Notes under the pieces: model-generated | The model's input: the letters and a program-made list of their open reading frames with translations, nothing else | Databases searched by the model: none | Told to the model about the DNA's origin: nothing | Shown here: piece by piece, positions 1 to 8,439 of the stretch | How positions within the stretch are numbered: the stretch's first letter is position 1 | Layout of the letters: the number at the start of each line of letters is the position of its first letter | Position numbers and translations under genes: made by a program | Assembly (NCBI GenBank): GCA_027031185.1 | Contig: JALVEF010000158.1 | Span: 1 to 37,348 of the forward strand | DNA from: Saprospiraceae bacterium | GTDB lineage: Bacteria; Bacteroidota; Bacteroidia; Chitinophagales; Saprospiraceae | Direction: 5' to 3' | Length of the DNA: 37,348 nt

Positions 1-2
1 CC

Positions 3-1286
3 GGCAAGCCCATCTCCATGCCCGTGGGCGAGGAAGTCAAGGGCCGGTTGTTCAATGTCGTGGGCGATGCCGTGGACGGACTCGGCAAAGTGGATACGGG
101 CCAATGGGCCAGCATTCACCGCAACCCGCCCAAATACGAAGAACTCAGCACTTCCAAAGAAGTCCTCTATACCGGTATTAAGGTCATTGACCTGATCGAA
201 CCATATATGAAGGGCGGCAAGATCGGCCTGTTCGGCGGGGCCGGTGTGGGCAAGACTGTCCTGATTATGGAATTGGTCAACAACATCGCCAAGGCCTACG
301 AGGGCATCTCCGTCTTCGCCGGCGTCGGTGAGCGTACCCGCGAAGGCAACGACCTGCTCCGGGAATTCCTGGAATCCGGTGTCATCAAGTATGGCGAGGA
401 ATTTCTGGAAGACATGGAAAAGAACGGCGGATGGGACTTGACCAAAGTGGACAAAAACGCCTTGAAAGACTCCAAAGCTACGCTCGTGTTCGGTCAGATG
501 AATGAACCGCCCGGCGCGCGTGCGCGTGTAGCTCTGTCCGGCTTGACCATGGCCGAATACTATCGCGATGGCGACTTGTCCGATCCCAACGGCGGCCGTG
601 ATATCCTTTTCTTCGTGGACAATATCTTCCGCTTTACCCAGGCCGGCTCAGAAGTATCCGCCCTTCTCGGCCGGATGCCCTCCGCCGTGGGATACCAGCC
701 CACCCTGGCCACCGAAATGGGCTTCATGCAGGAGCGCATCACCTCTACCAAGCGTGGCTCCATCACCTCCGTACAGGCCGTTTATGTGCCCGCGGATGAC
801 CTGACTGACCCGGCGCCGGCGACTACCTTCGCCCACCTGGATGCGACCACCGTCCTGTCGCGTAAGATCGCCTCTCTGGGTATCTATCCCGCCATTGATC
901 CGCTGGATTCCACCTCCCGCATCATGGACCGCGCCGTGCTCGGCGATGAGCACTACGAAACGGCCCAGCGTGTGATGAAACTGCTGCAGCGCTACAACGA
1001 ATTGCAAGACATCATCGCCATTCTCGGTATGGACGAACTGTCCGACGAAGACAAACTCGTCGTCAGCCGTGCCCGCCGTGTGCAGCGTTTCTTGTCCCAG
1101 CCCTTCCACGTGGCCGAGCAATTTACGGGTCTCAAAGGGGTTTGGGTGCCCATCGAAGAGACCATCCGCGGCTTTAATATGATCATGGATGGCGAACTGG
1201 ACCAATATCCCGAAGCGGCCTTCAACCTGAAAGGTACGATTGACGACGTCATCAAGGCCGGTGAAGAAATGCTGGCCAAAGCTTAA
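3..1286 (+). CDS. atpD: F1Fo ATP synthase subunit beta (5'-truncated by window edge)
   Basis: This is the catalytic beta subunit of the F1 sector, which makes ATP from ADP and phosphate on the cytoplasmic face of the inner membrane. The reading frame is open from base 3, and sequence upstream of the first ATG (base 18) already matches the family (GKPISMPVGEEVKG), so the true start lies outside the window and roughly the first 75-80 residues are missing. Visible motifs are the Walker A loop GGAGVGKT, the GERTREGNDL segment, Walker B ILFFVDNIFRF and the catalytic-site stretch SALLGRMPSAVGYQPTLA. An insertion rich in D, K and E after GVIKYGEEF is usual in Bacteroidota beta subunits. atpC follows after 5 bases. 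The family assignment is certain. Confidence 0.97.
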   Translation, partial: GKPISMPVGEEVKGRLFNVVGDAVDGLGKVDTGQWASIHRNPPKYEELSTSKEVLYTGIKVIDLIEPYMKGGKIGLFGGAGVGKTVLIMELVNNIAKAYEGISVFAGVGERTREGNDLLREFLESGVIKYGEEFLEDMEKNGGWDLTKVDKNALKDSKATLVFGQMNEPPGARARVALSGLTMAEYYRDGDLSDPNGGRDILFFVDNIFRFTQAGSEVSALLGRMPSAVGYQPTLATEMGFMQERITSTKRGSITSVQAVYVPADDLTDPAPATTFAHLDATTVLSRKIASLGIYPAIDPLDSTSRIMDRAVLGDEHYETAQRVMKLLQRYNELQDIIAILGMDELSDEDKLVVSRARRVQRFLSQPFHVAEQFTGLKGVWVPIEETIRGFNMIMDGELDQYPEAAFNLKGTIDDVIKAGEEMLAKA

Positions 1287-1291
1287 GCACC

Positions 1292-1546
1292 ATGAAAGTT
1301 GCCATCTTATCTCCGGACAAACCCATCTATGAGGGCGATGCAAAGGTGCTCACGCTGCCCGGCCTGGACGGCTTGTTTCAGATCCTGGACCACCACGCAC
1401 CCCTCGTCGCCGCCTTGGGCGAAGGCATCGTCAAGGTGGACGGTGCCGACGAAGGACACACACTGCGCTTCGAGATACAAAATGGCTTTGTCGAAGTCCT
1501 GGACAATGTTGTTTCGCTCCTGGTGACCGGTGTGAAGGATATTTGA
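1292..1546 (+). CDS. atpC: F1Fo ATP synthase subunit epsilon, short form
   Basis: This 84-residue protein matches the N-terminal beta-sandwich domain of the epsilon subunit (MKVAILSPDKPIYEGDAKVL, then GLFQILDHHAPLVAALGEG). It belongs to the central rotor stalk and couples gamma rotation to c-ring turning. The usual C-terminal helical hairpin (about 50 residues), which inhibits ATP hydrolysis in many bacteria, is absent; the short form is common in Bacteroidota. The ATG lies 5 bases after the atpD stop, so the two are co-transcribed, and the strong terminator at 1573-1607 ends the unit. I see no sign of truncation, because the protein ends on a normal strand just before the hairpin. Confidence 0.93.
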   Translation: MKVAILSPDKPIYEGDAKVLTLPGLDGLFQILDHHAPLVAALGEGIVKVDGADEGHTLRFEIQNGFVEVLDNVVSLLVTGVKDI

Positions 1547-1572
1547 CTCCGGGCGTTTTGCCGACTGCCCCC

Positions 1573-1607
1573 AAAGCTCCGAACGTGCACACGTTCGGAG
1601 CTTTTTT
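1573..1607 (+). terminator. Rho-independent terminator after atpC
   Basis: A perfect 14-bp stem (AAAGCTCCGAACGT pairing with its complement at 1591-1604) encloses the loop GCAC and runs into a T6 tract. It lies 26 bases after the atpC stop and 20 bases before the aroA start, so it should insulate aroA from ATP synthase transcription. Confidence 0.93.
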
Positions 1608-1627
1608 AACCATTCGTTCCGCTCTGT

Positions 1628-2881
1628 ATGTCGTCGGATGCCATTCAAATAACTCCCCCGCACCGCCTGGCCGGCACCGTCCGCTTGCCCGATTCCAAGA
1701 GCATCGCCAACCGCCGGTTGGTCATCCATGCTTTGGCCGGTCGGCCGCTTCCGCCACCGGGGGGGGCGGAAGCGGCCGACACCCGTGTCCTGCGACGGGC
1801 GTTGGACCACTTCCGGCAGGGCAAGTCCCGTATTGACGTCGGCCCTGCCGGTACGGCTATGCGTTTCCTGACTGCCTATCTGGCCCTGCAACCGGACACA
1901 CAGGAATTGTACGGCACTGCACGGATGCATCGCCGCCCCATTGGACCGTTGGTGGAGGCATTGCAAGAACTCGGCGCGCGTATTATATACTTGGGCGAGA
2001 AGGCCTACCCGCCGCTCCGCATCGAAGCGCCCCGCTTTTCGGGCCGGCATCAAGTGACCGTCCGGGCGGATATCAGCTCGCAGTTCGTCTCTGCACTGCT
2101 ACTTATCGGACCGTACCTGCCCAATGGGTTATACCTGCATTTGGAGGGGGCGCCGGTGTCCCGCCCTTATGTGGAGATGACGATCGAATTGATGCGCCGT
2201 TCCGGTGTCGCCGTGCATACGGACGGAGGGGAACTCCACGTGCCGAAAGGCACGTACACTTTTCCTTATGACGACCTGGAACCTGACTGGACGGCAGCGT
2301 CTTATTTTTTGGGGATGGTGGCAGGTAGTGGAGATGCCTCCATCCGGTTGGAAGCTTTGCGGCCGGAGAGCTTGCAAGGTGACCGCATGGTAGTGGAGTG
2401 GATGGCGCAGCTTGGTGTGCTATCCCGTTTTGACGCGGGTGGCTTACATGCCGCACGGGGTAGGATGTCGCCGGATCCGCTAGTCTGGGACTTTACCCAC
2501 CATCCCGACCTGGCACAGACGATGGTAGTCGCTGCCGCCCTGGCCGGCCGCACCGCCACTTGCTCCGGCTTGGCATCTCTTCGCATCAAAGAGACCGACC
2601 GGATTCGCGCCTTGCAACGCGAACTCCGCAAAGTGGGTATCCGCTTTGAAAAGGCCGGCGCGGCGGATGATACATTTGTTTTGTCCGGCACATTGGACCT
2701 TTCGCGCGTACCTGTTTTTGATACTTATGATGACCACCGGATGGCGATGGCACTCAGTATGCTGGCGGTCCGTGCGCCTGTCGTCATCCGGCATCCGGCG
2801 GTGACGGACAAGAGCTTCCCCGGCTTTTGGGACCGGCTGGCAGACCTGGGTTTCCGCATTAGCAGCTACCCGCGTGTTTAG
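1628..2881 (+). CDS. aroA: 3-phosphoshikimate 1-carboxyvinyltransferase (EPSP synthase)
   Basis: The enzyme transfers enolpyruvyl from phosphoenolpyruvate to shikimate 3-phosphate, the sixth step of the shikimate pathway, in the cytoplasm. At 417 residues it has family length. Motifs in order are PDSKSIANRRLVIHAL near residue 21 (the substrate-binding SKSxxNR lysine), AGTAMRFLTAYLA near 75, DISSQFVSALLLIGP, PVSRPYVEMTIELM, EPDWTAASYFLG, the IKETDRIRAL motif, DDHRMAMALSMLA and the final DKSFPGFWDRL. The ATG at 1628 leaves only 20 bases after the atpC terminator and no clear -7 box is visible, so expression may depend on read-through or a weak promoter inside the hairpin region. The stop overlaps the convergent minus-strand remnant by 4 bases. 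Confidence 0.95.
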   Translation: MSSDAIQITPPHRLAGTVRLPDSKSIANRRLVIHALAGRPLPPPGGAEAADTRVLRRALDHFRQGKSRIDVGPAGTAMRFLTAYLALQPDTQELYGTARMHRRPIGPLVEALQELGARIIYLGEKAYPPLRIEAPRFSGRHQVTVRADISSQFVSALLLIGPYLPNGLYLHLEGAPVSRPYVEMTIELMRRSGVAVHTDGGELHVPKGTYTFPYDDLEPDWTAASYFLGMVAGSGDASIRLEALRPESLQGDRMVVEWMAQLGVLSRFDAGGLHAARGRMSPDPLVWDFTHHPDLAQTMVVAAALAGRTATCSGLASLRIKETDRIRALQRELRKVGIRFEKAGAADDTFVLSGTLDLSRVPVFDTYDDHRMAMALSMLAVRAPVVIRHPAVTDKSFPGFWDRLADLGFRISSYPRV

Positions 2882-3404
2882 AAGCGGTAGCGCAGCCCAC
2901 CGCCCAGCTGTGACAGCACCGGGCGGAAACGAAGCGCGGGCGCACTCGCCCAATTGGTTATGGGACGGGAGGCCTGCAAGTGTCCGGTAAGGGAAAGGGC
3001 ATCAGTCAGCTTGTAGCCGACCGATGCCGAAAGGGAAATATCGAAGCGCATGGGCTTCACTATTGGATTCACATCACTTGAAATTCGGAATATTTCGCCG
3101 TCCGGCCCGGCCGTATATCCTTGCCGGCGGCCCACCAGCACATAGGAGATGCCCGCACCGGCGTTCACGTCCCAGCGGTCTCCGAAGCTGAATCGCCTGA
3201 AGCCGCTCAGACTCAGGCGGTGGCTGTGTATCGTATTGTAACTCGCGTAACGCCGGTATCGAAAGTATGGCCGTTGGGCCTGTACGGTGTCCTCAGTCAG
3301 TACTTGCCCGTTGAACTGCACCAGCCTAGCGTAGTCGAACCACACTACAAGTGTTCGACATTCCCAAGACCCAAACCTGTTCGTGATGAGTATACAAAAC
3401 CTCC
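2878..3404 (-). pseudogene. C-terminal remnant of an outer-membrane beta-barrel protein
   Basis: The minus strand is open from inside the upstream gene to 2878. From about 3345 down to 2878 the translation looks like the last part of an outer-membrane barrel: alternating strands such as HSHRLSLSGFRRFSF, WDVNAGAGISYVLVG and FDISLSASVGYKLTD, ending in GGGLRYRF with the C-terminal aromatic residue typical of barrel proteins. No signal peptide or sensible start precedes it. The residues encoded before about 3345 resemble nothing, and the frame runs into the 3' end of the lipoprotein gene. I read it as a 5'-truncated gene of roughly 150 barrel residues. A frameshifted full-length gene is unlikely because too little DNA is left for the missing part. 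The parent family cannot be named. Confidence 0.55.
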
Positions 3405-4868
3405 TCACGGCGCGGCACGTATAGTCGTGGTAACACCGATCCAGCACGGCACCTTGAATTTTTGACCTTCCTTGTAGCCGCGCTGGAAAATCTCCTCCCG
3501 GGAAGGCATGTAGCGTTGATACTCGCGAATGAGCTTATTAGCCTGAGCGGCCACGGACGGGTCCACGGACTTGGCCTTGTTCCACATATCAATGGCAGGC
3601 CAGGTGACGATTTGGCTATCCCAGCCGCGGCCCGGCCCGCACAGCGGTCCGCTGGAAGCGTACAGCCGGCCGATGAGCAGATAGGGATCGCCCCATCCCG
3701 GGCGAAATTTTGCCGCCTTGCGGGCATATTCGCGCGACTTGGAAAAGCGCTTCAGATAGCTGAAATAAATCTTGGCATTGACCAGGGCGTACTTGGCTTT
3801 CTTTTGGCTGTCATCGGTCTCGGAAATGGCTTGGTCAAAGAGCCGGACGGCATCGTGGTAGCGCCCTTCGCGGAGGGCCTGATATGCCTGGCCCACCGTG
3901 CCGGTGACAGACGGTCCGGTGCTGACCTGGCAATTGGCTGCATAAGCCTTGGAGACCGCTTTGAAGTCCGGATCGTCTTTAGAGCAGCCGCCCCAGTTGA
4001 AGCGGCTGAAGACCATCATAATCGTGTCGCAATTGGTGGGATTGCGCCGGAAAGCATCCAGATACTTGCGCTTGTAATAGTCACAGCCATAAAAGCCCTT
4101 GACCCCCTCCAGCTCCTCCAGGCGGGCGGGGGCATAGTCGGCCACGATTTTGAAGCTCTCCTTTTCATCGCTTTTGGTCAGGCCGTAGTCAATGATACGC
4201 GGGATCAGCGTTGCATACTTGTTGGCCTCCGCCTGAGAGATTTGTTTTTTCAGATACAGATCAATCAGCAGGGCCGTAAAAGGATTGATGACAAAGGCCG
4301 GAGTTTTTTCGCCGAGTGAGTCTATGGCGATTTTTAGGTGATGATACTTCTCCTGGTCGGTCGCGTGCGCGTAGAGATTGTAGTAGAGATCAAATCCCAG
4401 CAGACCGTGGATATAGCCTGCTTCGCCATAGCAGTCAATGGCCTCCTGATACAAGCGTTTGATTTGGTTTACATATTGGCGTTGCTTGGCGGTGTCCTGA
4501 GTCTGCTTGTAAAAATCGAGATTGAATTGGACCCCGTCGAGGAAAACCGTCTTGCGCATGCCATCGGCGGCGGGTGCGGTTTTATAGACCTTTTGCCAAA
4601 ACTCGTAGGCCCCTTTGATGTCTTTGACTTTGAGCCGGTTGCGGTAGATGACGTAGTTGTTTTCCGCCTCGTCTTTTTGGGCGGCCGGCAGGTCGTCCCA
4701 TTTGACACATCCCGGTTTGGACAGATACTTTTTCTTCTTTACCTCCTTGGGCGGGGGAGGGGGAGCACTTTCCTCTTTTTTTTCGTTGGCTGTTACCGTT
4801 TTGGTGGTGGAGCAAGCAGTCGCGGCCAGCAGCGCGGTACCGAAGACGATGAGCAACATCCGTTTCAT
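3405..4868 (-). CDS. Predicted lipoprotein with TPR-like repeats, unknown function
   Basis: I do not recognise a named gene. The 487-residue product starts with a lipoprotein signal peptide (MKRMLLIVFG..., acceptor Cys19 in AATACS), followed by a Lys/Glu stretch and a proline run (about residues 36-41), as expected of a linker to a membrane anchor. The rest is helical, with TPR-like pairs, clearest at AYQALREGRYHDAVRLFDQA and YARKAAKFRPGWGDPYLLIG. It is a paralogue of the neighbour at 4987-6360, sharing CDYYKRK, GCSKDDP, a CG after the last repeat and a C-terminal CWIG motif. Several cysteines align between the two, which suggests disulfides in the periplasm or at the surface. A terminator separates the two genes and a possible -7 box lies at 4894-4901. 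No function can be assigned beyond a likely envelope scaffold. Confidence 0.8.
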   Translation of the reverse strand: MKRMLLIVFGTALLAATACSTTKTVTANEKKEESAPPPPPKEVKKKKYLSKPGCVKWDDLPAAQKDEAENNYVIYRNRLKVKDIKGAYEFWQKVYKTAPAADGMRKTVFLDGVQFNLDFYKQTQDTAKQRQYVNQIKRLYQEAIDCYGEAGYIHGLLGFDLYYNLYAHATDQEKYHHLKIAIDSLGEKTPAFVINPFTALLIDLYLKKQISQAEANKYATLIPRIIDYGLTKSDEKESFKIVADYAPARLEELEGVKGFYGCDYYKRKYLDAFRRNPTNCDTIMMVFSRFNWGGCSKDDPDFKAVSKAYAANCQVSTGPSVTGTVGQAYQALREGRYHDAVRLFDQAISETDDSQKKAKYALVNAKIYFSYLKRFSKSREYARKAAKFRPGWGDPYLLIGRLYASSGPLCGPGRGWDSQIVTWPAIDMWNKAKSVDPSVAAQANKLIREYQRYMPSREEIFQRGYKEGQKFKVPCWIGVTTTIRAAP

Positions 4869-4893
4869 ATCTGACCTGTTTTTTCAATGGGCT

Positions 4894-4901
4894 TAAAGAT
4901 A
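4894..4901 (-). promoter_or_regulatory. Possible -7 box for the lipoprotein gene
   Basis: On the minus strand the sequence is TATCTTTA, one base off the Bacteroidota consensus TAnnTTTG. It is 26 bases upstream of the ATG at 4868 and just downstream of the terminator of the preceding operon, which is where a separate promoter is needed. No -33 TTG at good spacing is visible. Confidence 0.4.
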
Positions 4902-4922
4902 GCTCCTTTCCCGTTGGTAACC

Positions 4923-4963
4923 AAAAAATGCGGGTTCACCGGCGCCCGCCGGTGAACCCGCAT
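4923..4963 (-). terminator. Rho-independent terminator of the tdk-coaX-barrel-TPR operon
   Basis: A perfect 15-bp inverted repeat (ATGCGGGTTCACCGG at 4928-4942 with its complement at 4949-4963) has a 6-base loop. Read on the minus strand it is followed by T6 (4928-4923). It starts 24 bases after the stop at 4987, so it ends that operon and separates the two paralogous repeat-protein genes. Confidence 0.92.
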
Positions 4964-4986
4964 ACTCACGCCCTGAAAGGGCGGGA

Positions 4987-6360
4987 TCAGTTGTTGCTAA
5001 CGCGGAGTTTGACCGTCTCACCGATCCAGCACTTGACCTTGACCGGTTGTCCGGGTGTCAGGCCGCGCATGTGGGCTTCCCCTTTGTCCGGGTAGTGGTG
5101 CCGGTAGATGGCGATTTTTTTGGCTGCTTCGTCCGCCAGACTCGGGTCTATGCTTTTGGCGTGTTGGTATTTTTCCACGGCGGCGATGATGGCCAGGCGG
5201 GCGTTGAAAGCATCGCCGCATTTCTTGCCGGTCTTGGCGTACAGATCGCCGATGAGCATAAAGGGCTTGCCCCAGTTGGGCCGCAGCTTGGCGGCTTGCA
5301 GGGCGTTCTTACGAGCCTGCGAATATTGACCGAGCTTACGCCCCTGGATGGACGCCAGGGCCATCAGGTAGCCGGCTTTCTTTTCGCTGTCGGTCTCCTT
5401 GGCGATGGCTTCCTCGTACTTGGCGGCTGCGCCGCGATAATCCCCCTGGTCATAGAGTTTTTTGGCGGCGATATTCGGATTGTTGGCTTCAAACTCCGCC
5501 TCCCGTTCCGCATTGATTTGGGCGGCCATGGCATCATACTTGGATGCCAGCGCGGCGATCTCCGGATCATCTTTGGTACAGCCGTGTTGTATCAGTTGCG
5601 TATAAGTACTCTTGACGACGTCAAAGTTGTCGGGATCCGCCTGATAAGCCGGCAGGAGCTTTTTCTTGAAGTAGTCGCAGTCGAAGATATAGGCCTCAAT
5701 GGCCGTAAAGGACTCCTGAATATCCTTCTTCGCCTTTTGCCAGTTGGCCACATCTTGCTTGGCCGCAATGCGTTTGTCGGCCAGTGCCATCATCTTCTGA
5801 TAAGCATCACGTGCCTGTTCTTTGGTGATGGCTTTTTCGGGGAACAGATACAGCACTGCCTCGGTCAGCGGATAAAGTGCGATGTATTCCGTCCCGCGCC
5901 CGTCTTCCACGGCACGCATCCCGGCTTCGAAAATCTCCTCACGGGGCGCATTGAAAGTGTAGAGCAGGTCATAAGCCTTGCGGCCCATCGCCAAGCCCGC
6001 CTCCTCTTGATAGCACTGTGCCCACTGGTCAAAAAGATCCTTTATCTTTTTGGTATATTCGGCCTTCTTGCCGGCATCCTGCTCCTGTGACAAAAAGTAC
6101 TTATATATCTCAATCCCGTCAATATACTGGGTAGAGCGTTTGCCGTCCGCAGCAGGTGCCATGCTAAATGCCTTTTGCCATTCGGGGAAGGCAGCTTTAT
6201 AGTCCTTGCGTTTGATGGCTTGGCGGTAGATGACGTGCGCATTCAAAGCTGCTTCTTCATCGCCGGATTGCTTAAATGTACCACACTGTGCCGATACGGC
6301 CGGTGTGACCATAAGCGAATAGGCCAGGATGAACAGTAGTGATGCAAAGGTCTTCGTCAT
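4987..6360 (-). CDS. Secreted TPR-like repeat protein, paralogue of the adjacent lipoprotein
   Basis: No named function is recognised. The 457-residue product has a Sec signal peptide (residues 1-24, cleavage probably after AVSA before QC) and no lipobox. It is largely helical, with TPR-like units at about 295-345 (LYDQGDYRGAAAKYEEAIAK) and 345-385 (ARKNALQAAKLRPNWGKPF). It shares CDYFKKK, GCTKDDP, KKCGD and a final VKCWIGETVKLR with its paralogue at 3405-4868, so the pair probably arose by tandem duplication. The start lies 2 bases after the stop of the outer-membrane barrel gene, so the two are translated from one message and may work together in the envelope. The minus-strand terminator at 4923-4963 follows. 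Confidence 0.82.
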   Translation of the reverse strand: MTKTFASLLFILAYSLMVTPAVSAQCGTFKQSGDEEAALNAHVIYRQAIKRKDYKAAFPEWQKAFSMAPAADGKRSTQYIDGIEIYKYFLSQEQDAGKKAEYTKKIKDLFDQWAQCYQEEAGLAMGRKAYDLLYTFNAPREEIFEAGMRAVEDGRGTEYIALYPLTEAVLYLFPEKAITKEQARDAYQKMMALADKRIAAKQDVANWQKAKKDIQESFTAIEAYIFDCDYFKKKLLPAYQADPDNFDVVKSTYTQLIQHGCTKDDPEIAALASKYDAMAAQINAEREAEFEANNPNIAAKKLYDQGDYRGAAAKYEEAIAKETDSEKKAGYLMALASIQGRKLGQYSQARKNALQAAKLRPNWGKPFMLIGDLYAKTGKKCGDAFNARLAIIAAVEKYQHAKSIDPSLADEAAKKIAIYRHHYPDKGEAHMRGLTPGQPVKVKCWIGETVKLRVSNN

Positions 6361-6362
6361 TT

Positions 6363-7688
6363 TTAGTAGTATTTTTGTTTGAAAAACCAGGATTTATCCG
6401 TCAGGCTCACACTGAGGGACAGTTTAATGTACGTTCGCCGCAGTCCTCCCCGGGTACCATTGCGGCCCGCCTCTATGCCCACATTGAAAAAGGACACATC
6501 CTGCCTCGGCAAAATAACGGGTATTCCCATTCCGATGGTGATGCCTCCATAGGTGATTTGCTCACCATTAACAAAGCGCGGATCCTTGCCATAGAATAAC
6601 CCTCCCCGCAAACTCACCCGCTTCCAGAAGTCATCGAAACGCTTGAGATCGGCCTGCTTTTCATAACCCAGTGCATACCGCGCCGCGCGCCCAAAGCGAC
6701 TTTTCTTAAATGGCAGCTCGAAGTCCGTCCAATCCGCACCCTCGTAATTGATGCCCAGGCGATACAGGTCTTTGAAACCATAACCCACGCCGATCCCCCA
6801 GCGCAGCGGAATTCGCGTCTCATACCGGGCACCGTCTTCATACTGCAAGGTATCCACACGCCTCGTCAGTGTGCTCACGCGTGTGGCCAACCGCGTAGCC
6901 GTGATGGGCATATCGAAGCCCGGCTGGACAAAAATACCGGCAGAGAACAAGTCCCCGCGCCGTCCGTCCTCTTTCTTGCTGTCCTTGAAATAGTAATCGT
7001 AGAGCAAGCCAAAACGCACGTTTTGGCCTTTTACCGAGAAGGCGTCCGAAAAGACATTATTGTATATGCCCAATACGGTGTCCTGAAAGTTGTTCTTTTG
7101 CTTTTCATCAATATGGCCGCGCATAAAATTCCAACCGATGCCCACCGAAAAGTTCTTGTACTTGGCAGCCGTATTCCAATTGATCTGATAGGTGCCGCCC
7201 GTTCCGGAAAACAGAAACTGTGTGCCATCGGCGACGGATTCCACCTCATAGCCCACGCGGGTATAAGGCGCAATTCCGATGCCCGTCCCAAAGCGCCAGT
7301 CACTTTTGCGCCCCTCCAGCTCTCTGTTGTAATCATTGACCAGGCTGATGCCCAGCTGAAAATAGTCAAACTGCGTCTCCGTACTGTGATCCGTCAGCCC
7401 GGTGGGTACCTCGCGAAGGCCATATCTGCCGCTGCTGACGCCGACGTCCAGGACGGTGGTTTTCAGAAAAGCATACGCGGCAGGATTGGCGGCATTGAGT
7501 TGCTTTTCGTCATGAAATACGGCCGACAGATTGCCCATGGACTTCACCGGCAAGACAGCGTCGTTTTGGTAGTCACCCAAACCCAACTTGGAATAGGGAG
7601 ACTGCATTTGCGGAGCCTGGCCGCGGACCGCTGATGACAACAACACCAGGACCTGAAGGCAAAAAAGTAGCGTACGAATCCGTTTCAT
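6363..7688 (-). CDS. Outer-membrane beta-barrel protein, unknown substrate
   Basis: The 441-residue product has a signal peptide (residues 1 to about 23, ...SSAVRG before Q). A short SPYSKLGLGDY motif near residues 30-40 is common in a family of Bacteroidota outer-membrane proteins often encoded beside coaX. The remainder is a run of amphipathic strands (FGTGIGIAPYTRVGYEV, WGIGVGYGFKDLYRLGINYE, ISLRG-type hairpins), consistent with a large barrel of the OmpP1/FadL-like kind; that class is an inference. The last residues (WFFKQKYY) are aromatic, as at barrel ends. The ATG overlaps the coaX stop by 4 bases, so translation is coupled. It is co-transcribed with the secreted repeat protein downstream. 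Confidence 0.82.
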   Translation of the reverse strand: MKRIRTLLFCLQVLVLLSSAVRGQAPQMQSPYSKLGLGDYQNDAVLPVKSMGNLSAVFHDEKQLNAANPAAYAFLKTTVLDVGVSSGRYGLREVPTGLTDHSTETQFDYFQLGISLVNDYNRELEGRKSDWRFGTGIGIAPYTRVGYEVESVADGTQFLFSGTGGTYQINWNTAAKYKNFSVGIGWNFMRGHIDEKQKNNFQDTVLGIYNNVFSDAFSVKGQNVRFGLLYDYYFKDSKKEDGRRGDLFSAGIFVQPGFDMPITATRLATRVSTLTRRVDTLQYEDGARYETRIPLRWGIGVGYGFKDLYRLGINYEGADWTDFELPFKKSRFGRAARYALGYEKQADLKRFDDFWKRVSLRGGLFYGKDPRFVNGEQITYGGITIGMGIPVILPRQDVSFFNVGIEAGRNGTRGGLRRTYIKLSLSVSLTDKSWFFKQKYY

Positions 7689-8437
7689 GTATTTTGTTTT
7701 CCGGCCCGTGAGCCGGCGTTCGTTTGTCGGTTAAGCCGGTAGAGTTCATACAGTCCCCGGGCTACCAACTCCGGGACCACGATGGTTTTGTAGCGCAGAT
7801 GGCGCTGCAAAAAATCCGCATGTCCCCCCGTGAGCAGTGTGACCACAGGGCCGTACCTTCGTTTTAACTTGGCGCGCAGGGAGGATATTTCGGCCAAAGC
7901 GCCGCGGAGCGCACCGTTTTGCAGGGCCGTCTCCGTGGATCGGCCAACGTAATCGGCGGGCAAAGATAAGGAAACCAGCGGCAATTTGTCCGTAAATGTA
8001 TGCATGGCTTGTAAACGCATCATCAGGCCGGGGCTTATATTTCCGCCCCGGTAAATTTTATCGGCGGTCAGGACATCGGCCGTCATGCACGTCCCGGCAT
8101 CCACCACCAGCAGGTGTTTTTGGGGATACAACGCCACCGCGCCCGCCAGCGCGGCGATGCGGTCCCGCCCCAGCGTGGCCGGCGTCCGGTATTCAGATGC
8201 AAACGGCAGTTTGATTTGGTGCGTGACTTCCAAAGCGCCATATTCCCGAAGCCGCTGTCCGAGCCCGCGCGGCAGGTGCCCCGTCACGCAATACGCTATG
8301 CCCTCCGGGTGATAGGCCTCCATTGCCTGATAAACCACCCGGGCCGTATTTCCCGATGCCGTCGAGCGAATGCGTCCCGACTTGTCCAGCGCCGTGACCT
8401 TAATCCGGGTATTCCCAATGTCTATGGACAGGTACAT
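7685..8437 (-). CDS. coaX: Type III pantothenate kinase
   Basis: The enzyme phosphorylates pantothenate, the first step of coenzyme A synthesis, in the cytoplasm. The 250-residue sequence begins MYLSIDIGNTRIKV, the ASKHA-fold phosphate loop with Asp6. It continues with TLGRDRIAALAGA (catalytic-base Asp92 in the GRDR motif), VDAGTCMTADVL (Asp113) and GGNISPGL, all diagnostic for type III enzymes. The open frame extends 16 codons further upstream, but those residues lie inside tdk and resemble nothing. The ATG at 8437 begins right at the family motif and 2 bases after the tdk stop. A monovalent-cation requirement and resistance to CoA feedback are known for the family and are not visible here. 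Confidence 0.95.
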   Translation of the reverse strand: MYLSIDIGNTRIKVTALDKSGRIRSTASGNTARVVYQAMEAYHPEGIAYCVTGHLPRGLGQRLREYGALEVTHQIKLPFASEYRTPATLGRDRIAALAGAVALYPQKHLLVVDAGTCMTADVLTADKIYRGGNISPGLMMRLQAMHTFTDKLPLVSLSLPADYVGRSTETALQNGALRGALAEISSLRAKLKRRYGPVVTLLTGGHADFLQRHLRYKTIVVPELVARGLYELYRLNRQTNAGSRAGKQNT

Positions 8438-8439
8438 CG

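Noticed and set aside
648..2053. Long minus-strand frames across atpD, atpC and aroA
   Set aside because: They are antisense to clearly conserved coding sequence, with no recognisable protein features.
3462..4319. 285-codon plus-strand open frame opposite the lipoprotein gene
   Set aside because: It is an antisense shadow; the minus strand carries the lipobox and the paralogous motifs.
5047..6090. 347-codon plus-strand open frame opposite the secreted repeat-protein gene
   Set aside because: The minus-strand gene has a signal peptide, repeats and a paralogue; the plus-strand frame is a hydrophobic-looking shadow without any family resemblance.
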